Below are positions 12,775-18,814 of a stretch of 18,814 nt of DNA, one piece after another. The notes under the pieces are model-generated. The model had not been told where the DNA came from and made no database searches. It saw only the letters and a program-made list of their open reading frames with translations. The stretch is from CAZAIO01 sp964485235 (GTDB lineage Bacteria > Chloroflexota > Dehalococcoidia > GIF9 > UBA5629). Numbering within the stretch: position 1 is the stretch's first letter; every line of letters starts with the position of its first letter. The stretch covers positions 1 through 18,814 of the forward strand of contig CAZAIO010000049.1 in NCBI GenBank assembly GCA_964485235.1, read 5' to 3'. Made by a program: the position numbers and the translations under genes.

Positions 12775-12847
12775 ACTAATTCTGTACTTCATATGTGGAA
12801 AACCGGGTTGGTCTTTTTCTACGTGTCACCTGGTAACTCCCGATCAG

Positions 12848-13486
12848 TTATATTCCGGTAGTCCCGAAGTAAATTGCAAGGATAACCGAAATATCAGCGG
12901 TAATGTGTGATACTATCGAAGTTATTAACCCTTTATTCATCCTGTTGGACTGCCGCCATAGCCATGCTGTCAGAGAGAGTACGACAAAGATAGCAATCAA
13001 CCAGATTATATTCATTTTTCCCATCAACACCAGGATATGATATCCTGCGAATAATAGGTCATTGAGGATTATCCTTTTCGAATTGCTGCCTAAATATCCC
13101 CGCCAGTAGTATTCTTCGATCCACGGGTTGATCACTATAAAATAGGCTATGAAATACGGCCAGGCCGCTTCTGTCAGGCCAATATTTTCCAGATAAAGAT
13201 CGATATCACCGGGTACGGCTAAGAGGGGCCATATCAGGTAAAGGAGCAGCCCTCCGGCCAGCCCAAGGGCAGCGGTGAAAATAAGAATATAACAATTACC
13301 GGGTCTATTAATTTGCTTGAAATATGTTTTCCCCCCTGCAAAGAACAGGATCACCACCATACACAGGTGGTAACTCAGGATTGCCATCCACGCATTGTGT
13401 AAGACCAGCAGGCCTGTCCCGATGACGATATAGGGCAGGAGCGGGGCTAAGACTCTCGCAGGCAGGTTTAGTTTCTTTTGAACCAT
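12848..13486 (-). CDS. CPBP-family intramembrane metalloprotease homologue, 212 aa
   Basis: Six or so membrane segments carry the three CPBP (Abi/Rce1-like) motifs in order: EEYYWR (124-129), FAGYH (146-150) and SHITAD (193-198). The Glu pair and the two His residues are the expected metal-binding and catalytic set, so it should be active. Bacterial members cleave membrane substrates or take part in bacteriocin self-immunity; the substrate is not indicated by context. Translation start is uncertain: GAGGG directly touches the ATG, too close for normal Shine-Dalgarno use, and TATAGT ends 5 nt before the ATG, which would suit a leaderless mRNA, but the -35 is poor. Confidence 0.85.
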   Translation of the reverse strand: MVQKKLNLPARVLAPLLPYIVIGTGLLVLHNAWMAILSYHLCMVVILFFAGGKTYFKQINRPGNCYILIFTAALGLAGGLLLYLIWPLLAVPGDIDLYLENIGLTEAAWPYFIAYFIVINPWIEEYYWRGYLGSNSKRIILNDLLFAGYHILVLMGKMNIIWLIAIFVVLSLTAWLWRQSNRMNKGLITSIVSHITADISVILAIYFGTTGI

Positions 13487-13645
13487 CCCTCACTATAACA
13501 TAAAAAGCCCCGCTATTTTTACGTTAATCGGGTAAAATAGTATCAAATAGACCGGGCGCACAGGTTCCAAATAATCTATCGATAAAAGAAATGGAGTATG
13601 GTCACCTGACACGGAAATAATACAGATAATCATCGGGAGGGAAAA

Positions 13646-13975
13646 ATGTCTTACAATCTGGACCTGGAATATAGAATAGACAGCCTACTAGTCCGGCTTG
13701 GAATGATAAACAAGAAGAAGATGTTCGGCGGTATCGGTTATCTGCTGAATGGAAATATGTGTTTCGGGGTATATAAAGAGTTTTTAATTATCCGCACTTC
13801 AGCAGAAAAGGCACAGGACTTACTCAAAAGTGAATATGTCAGACCTTTCGATATCACCGGTAGGCCGATGAAGGGATGGGTTATGGTGTCGCCCGATTAT
13901 GTCGAGACCCAGGATCAGCTTTTAGCCATGTTGAGACTCGGCATATCGTTTGCAGAGAACCTGCCTGCGAAATAG
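13646..13975 (+). CDS. TfoX N-terminal-domain protein, 109 aa
   Basis: A single TfoX/Sxy N-terminal domain: the sequence MINKKKMFGGIGYLLNGNMCFGVYKEFLIIRT (about residues 20-51) has the family pattern M-F-G-G-x-G, followed by a G-R-P-M-K-G-W segment (72-78) and a C-terminal helix. Full-length TfoX regulates competence in Gammaproteobacteria, but short one-domain members are widespread and of unknown role, so a competence function should not be assumed. The ribosome binding site GGGAGGG lies 4 nt before the ATG. It is one of the few plus-strand genes, divergent from the CPBP gene, and converges on the operon ending at 14140. Confidence 0.85.
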   Translation: MSYNLDLEYRIDSLLVRLGMINKKKMFGGIGYLLNGNMCFGVYKEFLIIRTSAEKAQDLLKSEYVRPFDITGRPMKGWVMVSPDYVETQDQLLAMLRLGISFAENLPAK

Positions 13976-14139
13976 GCTCATTTTATCAAGTGATCTAAAT
14001 TCTACCGCTGTCACTGTTTAATTGTCCGGGGCCTTTTCAACTTCGTTTTTCGTGAGAGAGGCTTGTAATGAGTGTCTGCGTTTTATAGTTGCTCTGTATA
14101 GGGTGAAGTTTGTGTTCCTGTGAAACGATACGCCGCAAA

Positions 14140-14844
14140 CTATGTACTTTCCCGATGGCCGTAGATTCTGCGGATATCGGGTTTTTCGGTAGTGTAGTAA
14201 TGTACCCAGACATACAGGTGGTTGAACAGGGCTAACAATAAGGCAGCCTCAGACGAACATAACAGACCGGGTATCCAGAATACTAACAAGCCGAAGAAAT
14301 ACATACCGTTATCGGTGAATTTAAAAATGCCTTTTTTAACGAAAGGTTTTTTACTGTAGAAAATGTCGAAATGGTCGATTCCCAGGGCTCTTTCAATGGT
14401 GAAATATTTTACAACTGAATATAAAAGATAGACCGCCGGTATGGCTATAATTAATGCCAGGATATTCAATAATAATTGATCGGCTTTCAGTGTATGCATA
14501 TTGGCTATCGCCAGACCGGTTACGAATAAAAACCTGAGAATAAATAGGACCATGAAACCTGCCGAATAGTAAATGAATCCCTTATGCCCGTATTTATTGG
14601 TGATCAGAGAGGAATGGAGCTGCATCCGCCAGCAAAACCAGACGTATACCTGGTGCAGTACCGCTACTGCGATTGCTGAATAGAACCACACGGGAGTACC
14701 GATGTTTAAAAACCGGCCCGTAAAGAATCCTTCGAACTCATAACCGATAATGAATACACCGGTCAAAAGGATCGCCAGTAAAAGATAGTGTACGGCTTGC
14801 TTTTCGAAAATCAGTTTTAGTTTCACTTTTCCGATAGTCGACAA
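14140..14844 (-). CDS. PEMT/ICMT-like membrane methyltransferase homologue, 234 aa
   Basis: Six or so membrane segments. The C-terminal third has the layout of phospholipid/isoprenylcysteine methyltransferases: GIFKFTDNGMYFFG (172-185, equal to the usual G-x-x-R-x-x-R-x-P-x-Y region but with T-D-N-G instead of R-x-P), then HYYTTEKPDIRRIYG (215-229). The changed R/HP residues may mean altered or lost SAM binding. The start is TTG at 14842-14844, because no ATG is available; AGGA is 11 nt upstream, rather far. It is the last gene of the probable 16332-14140 operon, 39 nt after the 96-aa gene. Confidence 0.7.
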   Translation of the reverse strand: MSTIGKVKLKLIFEKQAVHYLLLAILLTGVFIIGYEFEGFFTGRFLNIGTPVWFYSAIAVAVLHQVYVWFCWRMQLHSSLITNKYGHKGFIYYSAGFMVLFILRFLFVTGLAIANMHTLKADQLLLNILALIIAIPAVYLLYSVVKYFTIERALGIDHFDIFYSKKPFVKKGIFKFTDNGMYFFGLLVFWIPGLLCSSEAALLLALFNHLYVWVHYYTTEKPDIRRIYGHREST

Positions 14845-14883
14845 TAAATTTGCAGTCCTTTCCGTTTTACATAATTATTCGGT

Positions 14884-15174
14884 TCAGGGCTTATTCCATT
14901 TATTTCTGTTACTCAGGCCTATCGCAATATACGATAGCCCCAGAGCGATGAACGCAAAGCCGAGAATAAAAAAGACCTTGGTGCTTGATGTGAAGTAGAC
15001 GATCTCGTATATAATTCCAAGTGATAAAAAGGTTATTCCAAGAAAAAATAACGTTCGGTAGTTACTTTCTCCGGAATCTCCGTTCCTTTTTCTTTTCAGA
15101 GCTATAACTGTCAGTATTCCAACCAGAATCAGCCCTGCGACAAGCCCGACAATTATTACGGGAAATCCGTTCAT
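14884..15174 (-). CDS. Small three-helix membrane protein, 96 aa
   Basis: Hydrophobic segments at about 5-26, 41-60 and 66-88, with a charged cytoplasmic-type loop (KRKRNGDSGESN) between the first two. No motif is recognised. GAGGA 8 nt upstream supports the start. The start codon lies only 3 nt beyond the stop of the 81-aa gene, so the two are surely co-transcribed. Confidence 0.75.
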   Translation of the reverse strand: MNGFPVIIVGLVAGLILVGILTVIALKRKRNGDSGESNYRTLFFLGITFLSLGIIYEIVYFTSSTKVFFILGFAFIALGLSYIAIGLSNRNKWNKP

Positions 15175-15177
15175 TGC

Positions 15178-15423
15178 TTATATCCTCAATCTGATTTCTT
15201 CCGGCGTTACATTATCTACAAGAATGTTAACACCATCAATCCTTATCGTCTTTTGGCCTTTGGGAAAATAGAGGTTCCATGAATACCCGCGATACAGGAA
15301 TTCCCACCTTTTTTGTACGAAGGAAAACACATTCTCATCCGGCATTCCGGCGTAGACAATGCTGTCCTTACCTAACCGTAAGTGATATGAATCGCCTACC
15401 GACAATATTACAGTACTATTCAT
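15178..15423 (-). CDS. Hypothetical soluble protein, 81 aa
   Basis: Starts with a very good ribosome binding site (GGGAGGGGA, about 4 nt before the ATG). The product is predicted to be mostly beta strand, has no membrane segment and no cysteine, and its C-terminal half (KGQKTIRIDGVNILVDNVTP) looks like a strand-turn-strand unit. I do not recognise a family. It lies inside a run of small membrane-protein genes: 50 nt after the 112-aa gene and 3 nt before the 96-aa gene. Confidence 0.75.
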   Translation of the reverse strand: MNSTVILSVGDSYHLRLGKDSIVYAGMPDENVFSFVQKRWEFLYRGYSWNLYFPKGQKTIRIDGVNILVDNVTPEEIRLRI

Positions 15424-15473
15424 TCGATCCCCTCCCTGGAAAATCTCCGTTTCCGGCTGCTGCGGCCGGTTTT

Positions 15474-15812
15474 TTATTTGAACTCATCTCTGGATAGAGC
15501 TATCAGTACTATCGCCGGTATTCCCAGTATGATTAATGACAGGGAAGCTGCAATCGAGCCGGCAAGAGACCATGCCCATTGTTTTCTCATAACGGCGAGA
15601 ATTCCGCCTGTTACAGCAAGTAATGCAATCACCACAGCCGGTATGGACATACCGAATATAATACTTGGTACAAAGGGAGGCATATCACCTTTGCCGATAC
15701 CGCTGCCCGGGTCACCGAAACCGATAGTATAACTTGCGATTCCGATCAAGCCCAGCAGGCCGGAGAAGATAGTTAATATTCCCCCGATTACAGGTTTCTT
15801 CGTTTTATTCAT
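15474..15812 (-). CDS. Membrane protein, 112 aa
   Basis: Membrane segments at about 8-30, 50-75 and 80-106; the first is followed by a Gly/Pro-rich external-type loop (GFGDPGSGIGKGDMPPF). The overall style resembles small DUF4064-type membrane proteins, but I cannot assign it firmly. There is no visible Shine-Dalgarno before the ATG. The gene starts 28 nt after the stop of the ICMT-like gene, so translational coupling or re-initiation is likely. Confidence 0.72.
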   Translation of the reverse strand: MNKTKKPVIGGILTIFSGLLGLIGIASYTIGFGDPGSGIGKGDMPPFVPSIIFGMSIPAVVIALLAVTGGILAVMRKQWAWSLAGSIAASLSLIILGIPAIVLIALSRDEFK

Positions 15813-15840
15813 TACAGATATGTTCTACGTGTCGTCACTT

Positions 15841-16332
15841 TTATTTTCTGCGAAGTCGCGGGAACCACATCGGTACTTCTTTCATATACTCTTCGTATTC
15901 TTTTCCGAACCTCGACAGCAGCAACTTTTCTTCATATCTCGATATGTAATGCAGGAAAAATACGACTGCTATGATGACGCACGCAGCAGCTAAAGAGATA
16001 TGTATCATTATTAAACCGAGATATAGTATTATTTCGCTCAGGTAAATCGGATGACGAACAAACCTGAAGACGCTTTTTTTGATTACCCCATGCTGCTCAT
16101 TTTTGCCGAATACGATTTGGAGCCCTGTACCCGCCATATAGCCGGCTATTATCAGTAGTATGATGCCAATTGGCAACTTGACTATAGTTGGTACATAGTT
16201 ATTGGGGAAATCGGAATAGTGAAAAATCATATCGGATATCCATGAAGCCATGAAAAGGCAGAAGAGCGTTAGTTGCCCGATATCGCCGGTATGATGTTCT
16301 CCGGTGAGGTAATCTCTATGCCGATGTGTCAT
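15841..16332 (-). CDS. Isoprenylcysteine methyltransferase-like protein, 163 aa
   Basis: Four or so membrane segments and all ICMT/PEMT-type marks: VFRFVRHPIYLSE (88-100), the post-membrane EEKLLLSRFGKEYEEYMKEVPMWFPR (134-159). The R-H-P and E-E pairs are those that form the SAM pocket in the family. The substrate is unknown. The His-rich N-terminus (MTHRHRDYLTGEHH) is unusual. It is the first gene of a probable five-gene operon, with AAGGA and AGGA just upstream of the ATG and a strong promoter. It is similar in plan to the protein at 7508 but clearly not a recent duplicate. Confidence 0.85.
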   Translation of the reverse strand: MTHRHRDYLTGEHHTGDIGQLTLFCLFMASWISDMIFHYSDFPNNYVPTIVKLPIGIILLIIAGYMAGTGLQIVFGKNEQHGVIKKSVFRFVRHPIYLSEIILYLGLIMIHISLAAACVIIAVVFFLHYISRYEEKLLLSRFGKEYEEYMKEVPMWFPRLRRK

Positions 16333-16362
16333 TATCCTTATCCTGTTTAGTTGAATGTTGGT

Positions 16363-16390
16363 ATTATAACATCATAAAACAGGTTGTCGA
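16363..16390 (-). promoter_or_regulatory. Strong sigma-70-type promoter of the membrane-protein operon
   Basis: Minus strand TCGACA (16385-16390, 5 of 6), 16-nt spacer, TATAAT (16363-16368, 6 of 6). The transcript would start near 16356, with a leader of about 24 nt holding the ribosome binding site of the ICMT-like gene. Confidence 0.7.
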
Positions 16391-16441
16391 CCCCGGCAGA
16401 TAATATCGGCATCCCCTGGTGCAAATCCAGTTGCTGCTGTT

Positions 16442-17431
16442 TCAAACTTCAGGGTCATGTTCAATAGTAATGACTACATTTCCCGTTTTCTTGCCTGTTT
16501 CTACATATCTATATGCCTTTGCAATTTGTTCTAATGGATATTTACTGTCTATCACGGCTTTGAAATTTCCCGCTTCTATGAGCTTTTTAACGAAATGTAC
16601 GCTCCCTCTGATATCCGTAGGAAATGGAAATATCGTTTTAGTATTTCCGATCAACGGTTTTATGATCGGCGTGATAAGCGGTAAAAATGTATTTTGAGCC
16701 ATATAACCCAGGTCAGATGAAATATAACTGCCGCCTGATTTTAATAGAGGTTTACATTTTGCAAACGAGCTTTTACCGACCGTGTCGAAAACGAAATCAT
16801 ATTTTTCTTTATCTTTTGTAAAGTCTTCACGTGTATAATCAATAATCCTGTCGGCTCCCAACGATTTTACTAGGTCAATATTTTCGGTATTACATACAGC
16901 AGTAACATAGACGCCAAAATATTTTAGCAGTTGAACCGCTGCAGAGCCGATAGCGCCTGTAGATCCGTTAACCAGCACTTTTTGTCCGGTATTTAATTTT
17001 GCTCTTTTAATAAAATTATAAGCGTAATGCGCCCCCTCGGAGCTGGCCGCAGCCTGCTCATATAGTGTGTTTTCAGGTATTATTGCGATCCCTTCATCTT
17101 CAGATATTGTCAGATACTGGGCATGGGAGCTTAAACCCATGTCGTTAAACCCGAAAACCCTGTCGCCGGCCTTAAATAATGTTACATTTCCTCCAGTTGC
17201 TTCAATGACTCCGGCAAATTCAGTACCCGTCACCTGTTTTTTAGGTTTAAACATTCCTGTAATAATTCTCATGAAAAAGGGTCTTGCTCCGAGTATTGCG
17301 CAATCCGTCCTGTTTACCGTTGACGAATATACTTTCACCAGTACTTCATTGTCCTGAGGAGCAGGTTTGGCTATTTCCTTTAACTGAAGAACTTCAGGTG
17401 GGCCGTATTTTGTGCAGATAACTGCTTTCAT
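16442..17431 (-). CDS. Zinc-free MDR oxidoreductase (quinone-reductase-like), 329 aa
   Basis: Medium-chain dehydrogenase/reductase: a GroES-like N-domain (MKAVICTKYGPPEVLQLKEI..., GTEFAGVIEATG at 69-80), the nucleotide-binding Rossmann motif VNGSTGAIGSAAVQLL (154-169) and a conserved C-terminal KAYRYVETGKKTGNVVI. The catalytic and structural zinc ligands of alcohol dehydrogenases are absent, which places it with NAD(P)H quinone oxidoreductase / enoyl reductase-type members. The substrate is unknown. The start at 17431 was chosen because GGGGGT lies 3-4 nt before it and MKAV is the usual family start; the frame extends 25 codons upstream without family character. Confidence 0.9.
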   Translation of the reverse strand: MKAVICTKYGPPEVLQLKEIAKPAPQDNEVLVKVYSSTVNRTDCAILGARPFFMRIITGMFKPKKQVTGTEFAGVIEATGGNVTLFKAGDRVFGFNDMGLSSHAQYLTISEDEGIAIIPENTLYEQAAASSEGAHYAYNFIKRAKLNTGQKVLVNGSTGAIGSAAVQLLKYFGVYVTAVCNTENIDLVKSLGADRIIDYTREDFTKDKEKYDFVFDTVGKSSFAKCKPLLKSGGSYISSDLGYMAQNTFLPLITPIIKPLIGNTKTIFPFPTDIRGSVHFVKKLIEAGNFKAVIDSKYPLEQIAKAYRYVETGKKTGNVVITIEHDPEV

Positions 17432-17515
17432 ATTACCCCCGATGTAAGAAATTTGTTTTATCAAGCGAAGTGTTTGGACTAAGCCTGTCGATCCTGGTCG
17501 CTGCAATTACGCTTT

Positions 17516-17914
17516 TTATTTAATTAATGTGGCATAGTCAACGACTATGGCCTGTTGCGCTGTTGCCTGCATTGGAAAAGACTCCATAACAGGACCGGAA
17601 AACCATATTTTCACCCATTGCTTGTTTTTCAGCGCGTTGAATGTCGTATTACGGAAATTTTCCCCATCCTGCTGGAAAAGCAACGTATCATCTTTTACTG
17701 TGACAACGTATTTCGTAACAATCTTGTCGGCATGAGACTCAACGGAAATGCGGCCGATAACATCTTTATTCCGGTCCGGCTGGACATCGGTGATAAAGCC
17801 GGTAAAGTCCGCTTCTGTCTCAATAGGCTTATTGTGCGAAGCACAGCTTAAAGTTACTGCCGCTACGCTTATGATTAATGCTAAGGAAAATAAAATAATA
17901 CAAGCTTTATTCAT
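17516..17914 (-). CDS. DUF3221-like lipoprotein, 132 aa
   Basis: Signal peptide with a lipobox TLSC, so Cys24 is the likely lipid anchor and the protein sits on the outer face of the cytoplasmic membrane. The mature part is a small beta-rich domain (FTGFITDVQ, then YVVTVKDDTLLFQ, VKIWFSGPVMESFPMQATAQQAIVV) with the G-x-I-x-x-V ... F-x-G-P-x-x-x-S-x-P-x-Q-A pattern of DUF3221/YobA-like proteins, of unknown function. AAGGAAC about 7 nt upstream supports the ATG. The oxidoreductase gene follows after 84 nt, possibly in the same transcript. Confidence 0.82.
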   Translation of the reverse strand: MNKACIILFSLALIISVAAVTLSCASHNKPIETEADFTGFITDVQPDRNKDVIGRISVESHADKIVTKYVVTVKDDTLLFQQDGENFRNTTFNALKNKQWVKIWFSGPVMESFPMQATAQQAIVVDYATLIK

Positions 17915-17945
17915 AAATTATGTTCCTTCCGGCATTTTAACATAG

Positions 17946-18193
17946 ATAAGAAAAGCCTTATAGGATTGGTCCAAATTATGGCATCGTCGCCATGTTATTT
18001 TAATAGCGTCGTATGCCCGGATTTGTTAGTGTTTCCATTATACTTGTGTGTCCTAGTTTCATACGCCCTTGAACCTGCACCGGTTGTTTGAGCTTTTGTG
18101 CATGTGTCATAATTTAGACGATAGATTGATGCAAAATCCATATACACTTAAACAGGTCCTTGCCGGAAATTTAGTTTCTATGGGACTGTTATA
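17946..18193. other. Divergent intergenic region
   Basis: 248 nt between the lipoprotein gene (minus) and the methyltransferase gene (plus). A TAAAAT box near 17937 could serve the lipoprotein gene. No repeat copy and no convincing structured element are seen. Confidence 0.45.
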
Positions 18194-18814
18194 ATGGCAA
18201 CGAATTCATCCGGTACCGCATGGTCCGGTAAGGCCCTGCATACCCGCTTTTTCCTGTCGATCTATGACTGGCTTGCTCTCCAGATTCACTGCCGTTTTAT
18301 CTGGCGATGCCCTGCGAGCCGCATCGTCGAATTTTATACTCAGCATATTTCAGGAAACCATCTGGATATTGGTGTGGGTACGGGCTTTTTTCTTGATATG
18401 TGCCGGTTCCCCGTAGAAAGTCCACGCCTTGCGCTTATGGATATTAATTCCGGTAGCCTGGTCAAAGCGCAGAAACGGTTAAAACGCTATCGACCTTTTA
18501 TATATGAAGGAGATATTCTGGAACCCATCCGATTCAACGGGGATGGCTTCGATTCCATAGGGTTAAGCCATGTATTACATTGCCTGCCGGGAACAATGGA
18601 AACCAAAGAAATAGTTTTTAAGAATATTCTCCCTCTGCTTAACCCCGGTGGAATTATCTTCGGGAATACCTTTTTGTATCGGGGCATCAAGCGAAACTTT
18701 TTAGCTACTATTACTTTTTGGTTTGCAAATAAATTGGGATTCATGAGCAATAAGCAGGATAGCCTGGAGGGACTTGCCCGGAGCCTGAAGAAGTATTTTA
18801 CTGAAATTCACATC
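18194..18814 (+). CDS. Class I SAM methyltransferase, partial (right edge)
   Basis: The frame opens at ATG 18194 and runs off the window after 207 codons without a stop. The SAM-binding loop LDIGVGTGF (57-65), an acidic strand end ALMDIN (about 80-85), and LPLLNPGGIIFGNTF identify a class I (type 11/12) methyltransferase. The N-terminal YDWLALQIHCRFIWRCP segment resembles a group of small-molecule methyltransferases; the substrate is not predictable. GGGA 8 nt upstream is a weak ribosome binding site. A TATAAT at 18190-18195 overlaps the start codon, so if that box were the promoter the true start would lie further in. Confidence 0.88.
   Translation, partial: MATNSSGTAWSGKALHTRFFLSIYDWLALQIHCRFIWRCPASRIVEFYTQHISGNHLDIGVGTGFFLDMCRFPVESPRLALMDINSGSLVKAQKRLKRYRPFIYEGDILEPIRFNGDGFDSIGLSHVLHCLPGTMETKEIVFKNILPLLNPGGIIFGNTFLYRGIKRNFLATITFWFANKLGFMSNKQDSLEGLARSLKKYFTEIHI

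Noticed and set aside
13646..13975. Competence regulator TfoX/Sxy
   Set aside because: Only the N-terminal domain is present and no competence genes are nearby; one-domain homologues have unknown roles.
14107..14137. Hairpin GTTTGTG / CGCAAAC as terminator for the operon ending at 14140
   Set aside because: The stem is imperfect, the loop long, and there is no U-run.
18487..18750. 87-codon minus-strand frame at the right end
   Set aside because: Antisense shadow of the plus-strand methyltransferase, whose motifs are clear.

Overview
This is a bacterial window, tentatively Chloroflexota and Dehalococcoidia-like. The bacterial call rests on an ECF sigma factor with a membrane anti-sigma partner, sigma-70-type -35/-10 boxes, Shine-Dalgarno sites and lipoprotein signal peptides. 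The Chloroflexota guess rests only on overall flavour: a stand-alone tubulin/FtsZ-like GTPase, small membrane proteins, a zinc-ribbon/SHOCT protein and loosely packed genes. A Clostridia-like Firmicute is not excluded. Almost all genes are on the minus strand. Only a GNAT acetyltransferase, a TfoX-like protein, a methyltransferase cut by the right edge and possibly a micro-ORF are on the plus strand. I saw no rRNA, tRNA, transposase, phage gene or CRISPR array.

Left third (1-6115): a 55-residue basic protein, a two-helix membrane protein, a PKD-domain lipoprotein, a frameshifted SAM methyltransferase, a 29-residue basic protein with its own terminator, an ECF sigma/anti-sigma pair, and a zinc-ribbon/DUF4429-like/SHOCT gene broken by one in-frame TAG. 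A 15-codon remnant of a second SHOCT gene lies directly behind the PKD gene. The long gaps here carry degenerate, hairpin-forming repeats of about 110-120 nt that I do not recognise. The sigma and anti-sigma genes are each preceded by the same 17-base sequence, which reads as an AACC-N16-GTT promoter, so the pair looks autoregulated.

Middle (6455-11975): a small membrane protein, an NTF2-like protein, an ICMT-type membrane methyltransferase-like protein, a nucleotidyltransferase, the tubulin/FtsZ-like GTPase with its own terminator, and a membrane diguanylate cyclase whose promoter predicts a leaderless mRNA. A divergent GNAT gene follows.

Right third (11998-18814): acetolactate decarboxylase, a CPBP membrane protease homologue, a TfoX N-domain protein, and a probable five-gene operon of membrane proteins (16332 down to 14140) that begins and ends with methyltransferase-like membrane enzymes and has a clear promoter. 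Then come a zinc-free MDR oxidoreductase, a DUF3221-like lipoprotein and, on the plus strand, the partial methyltransferase.

The genes do not form one obvious pathway. The common theme is envelope and signalling: ECF signalling, c-di-GMP synthesis, lipoproteins and membrane methyltransferases. Three genes carry apparent single-base lesions, which points either to relaxed selection or to assembly errors in the left third.
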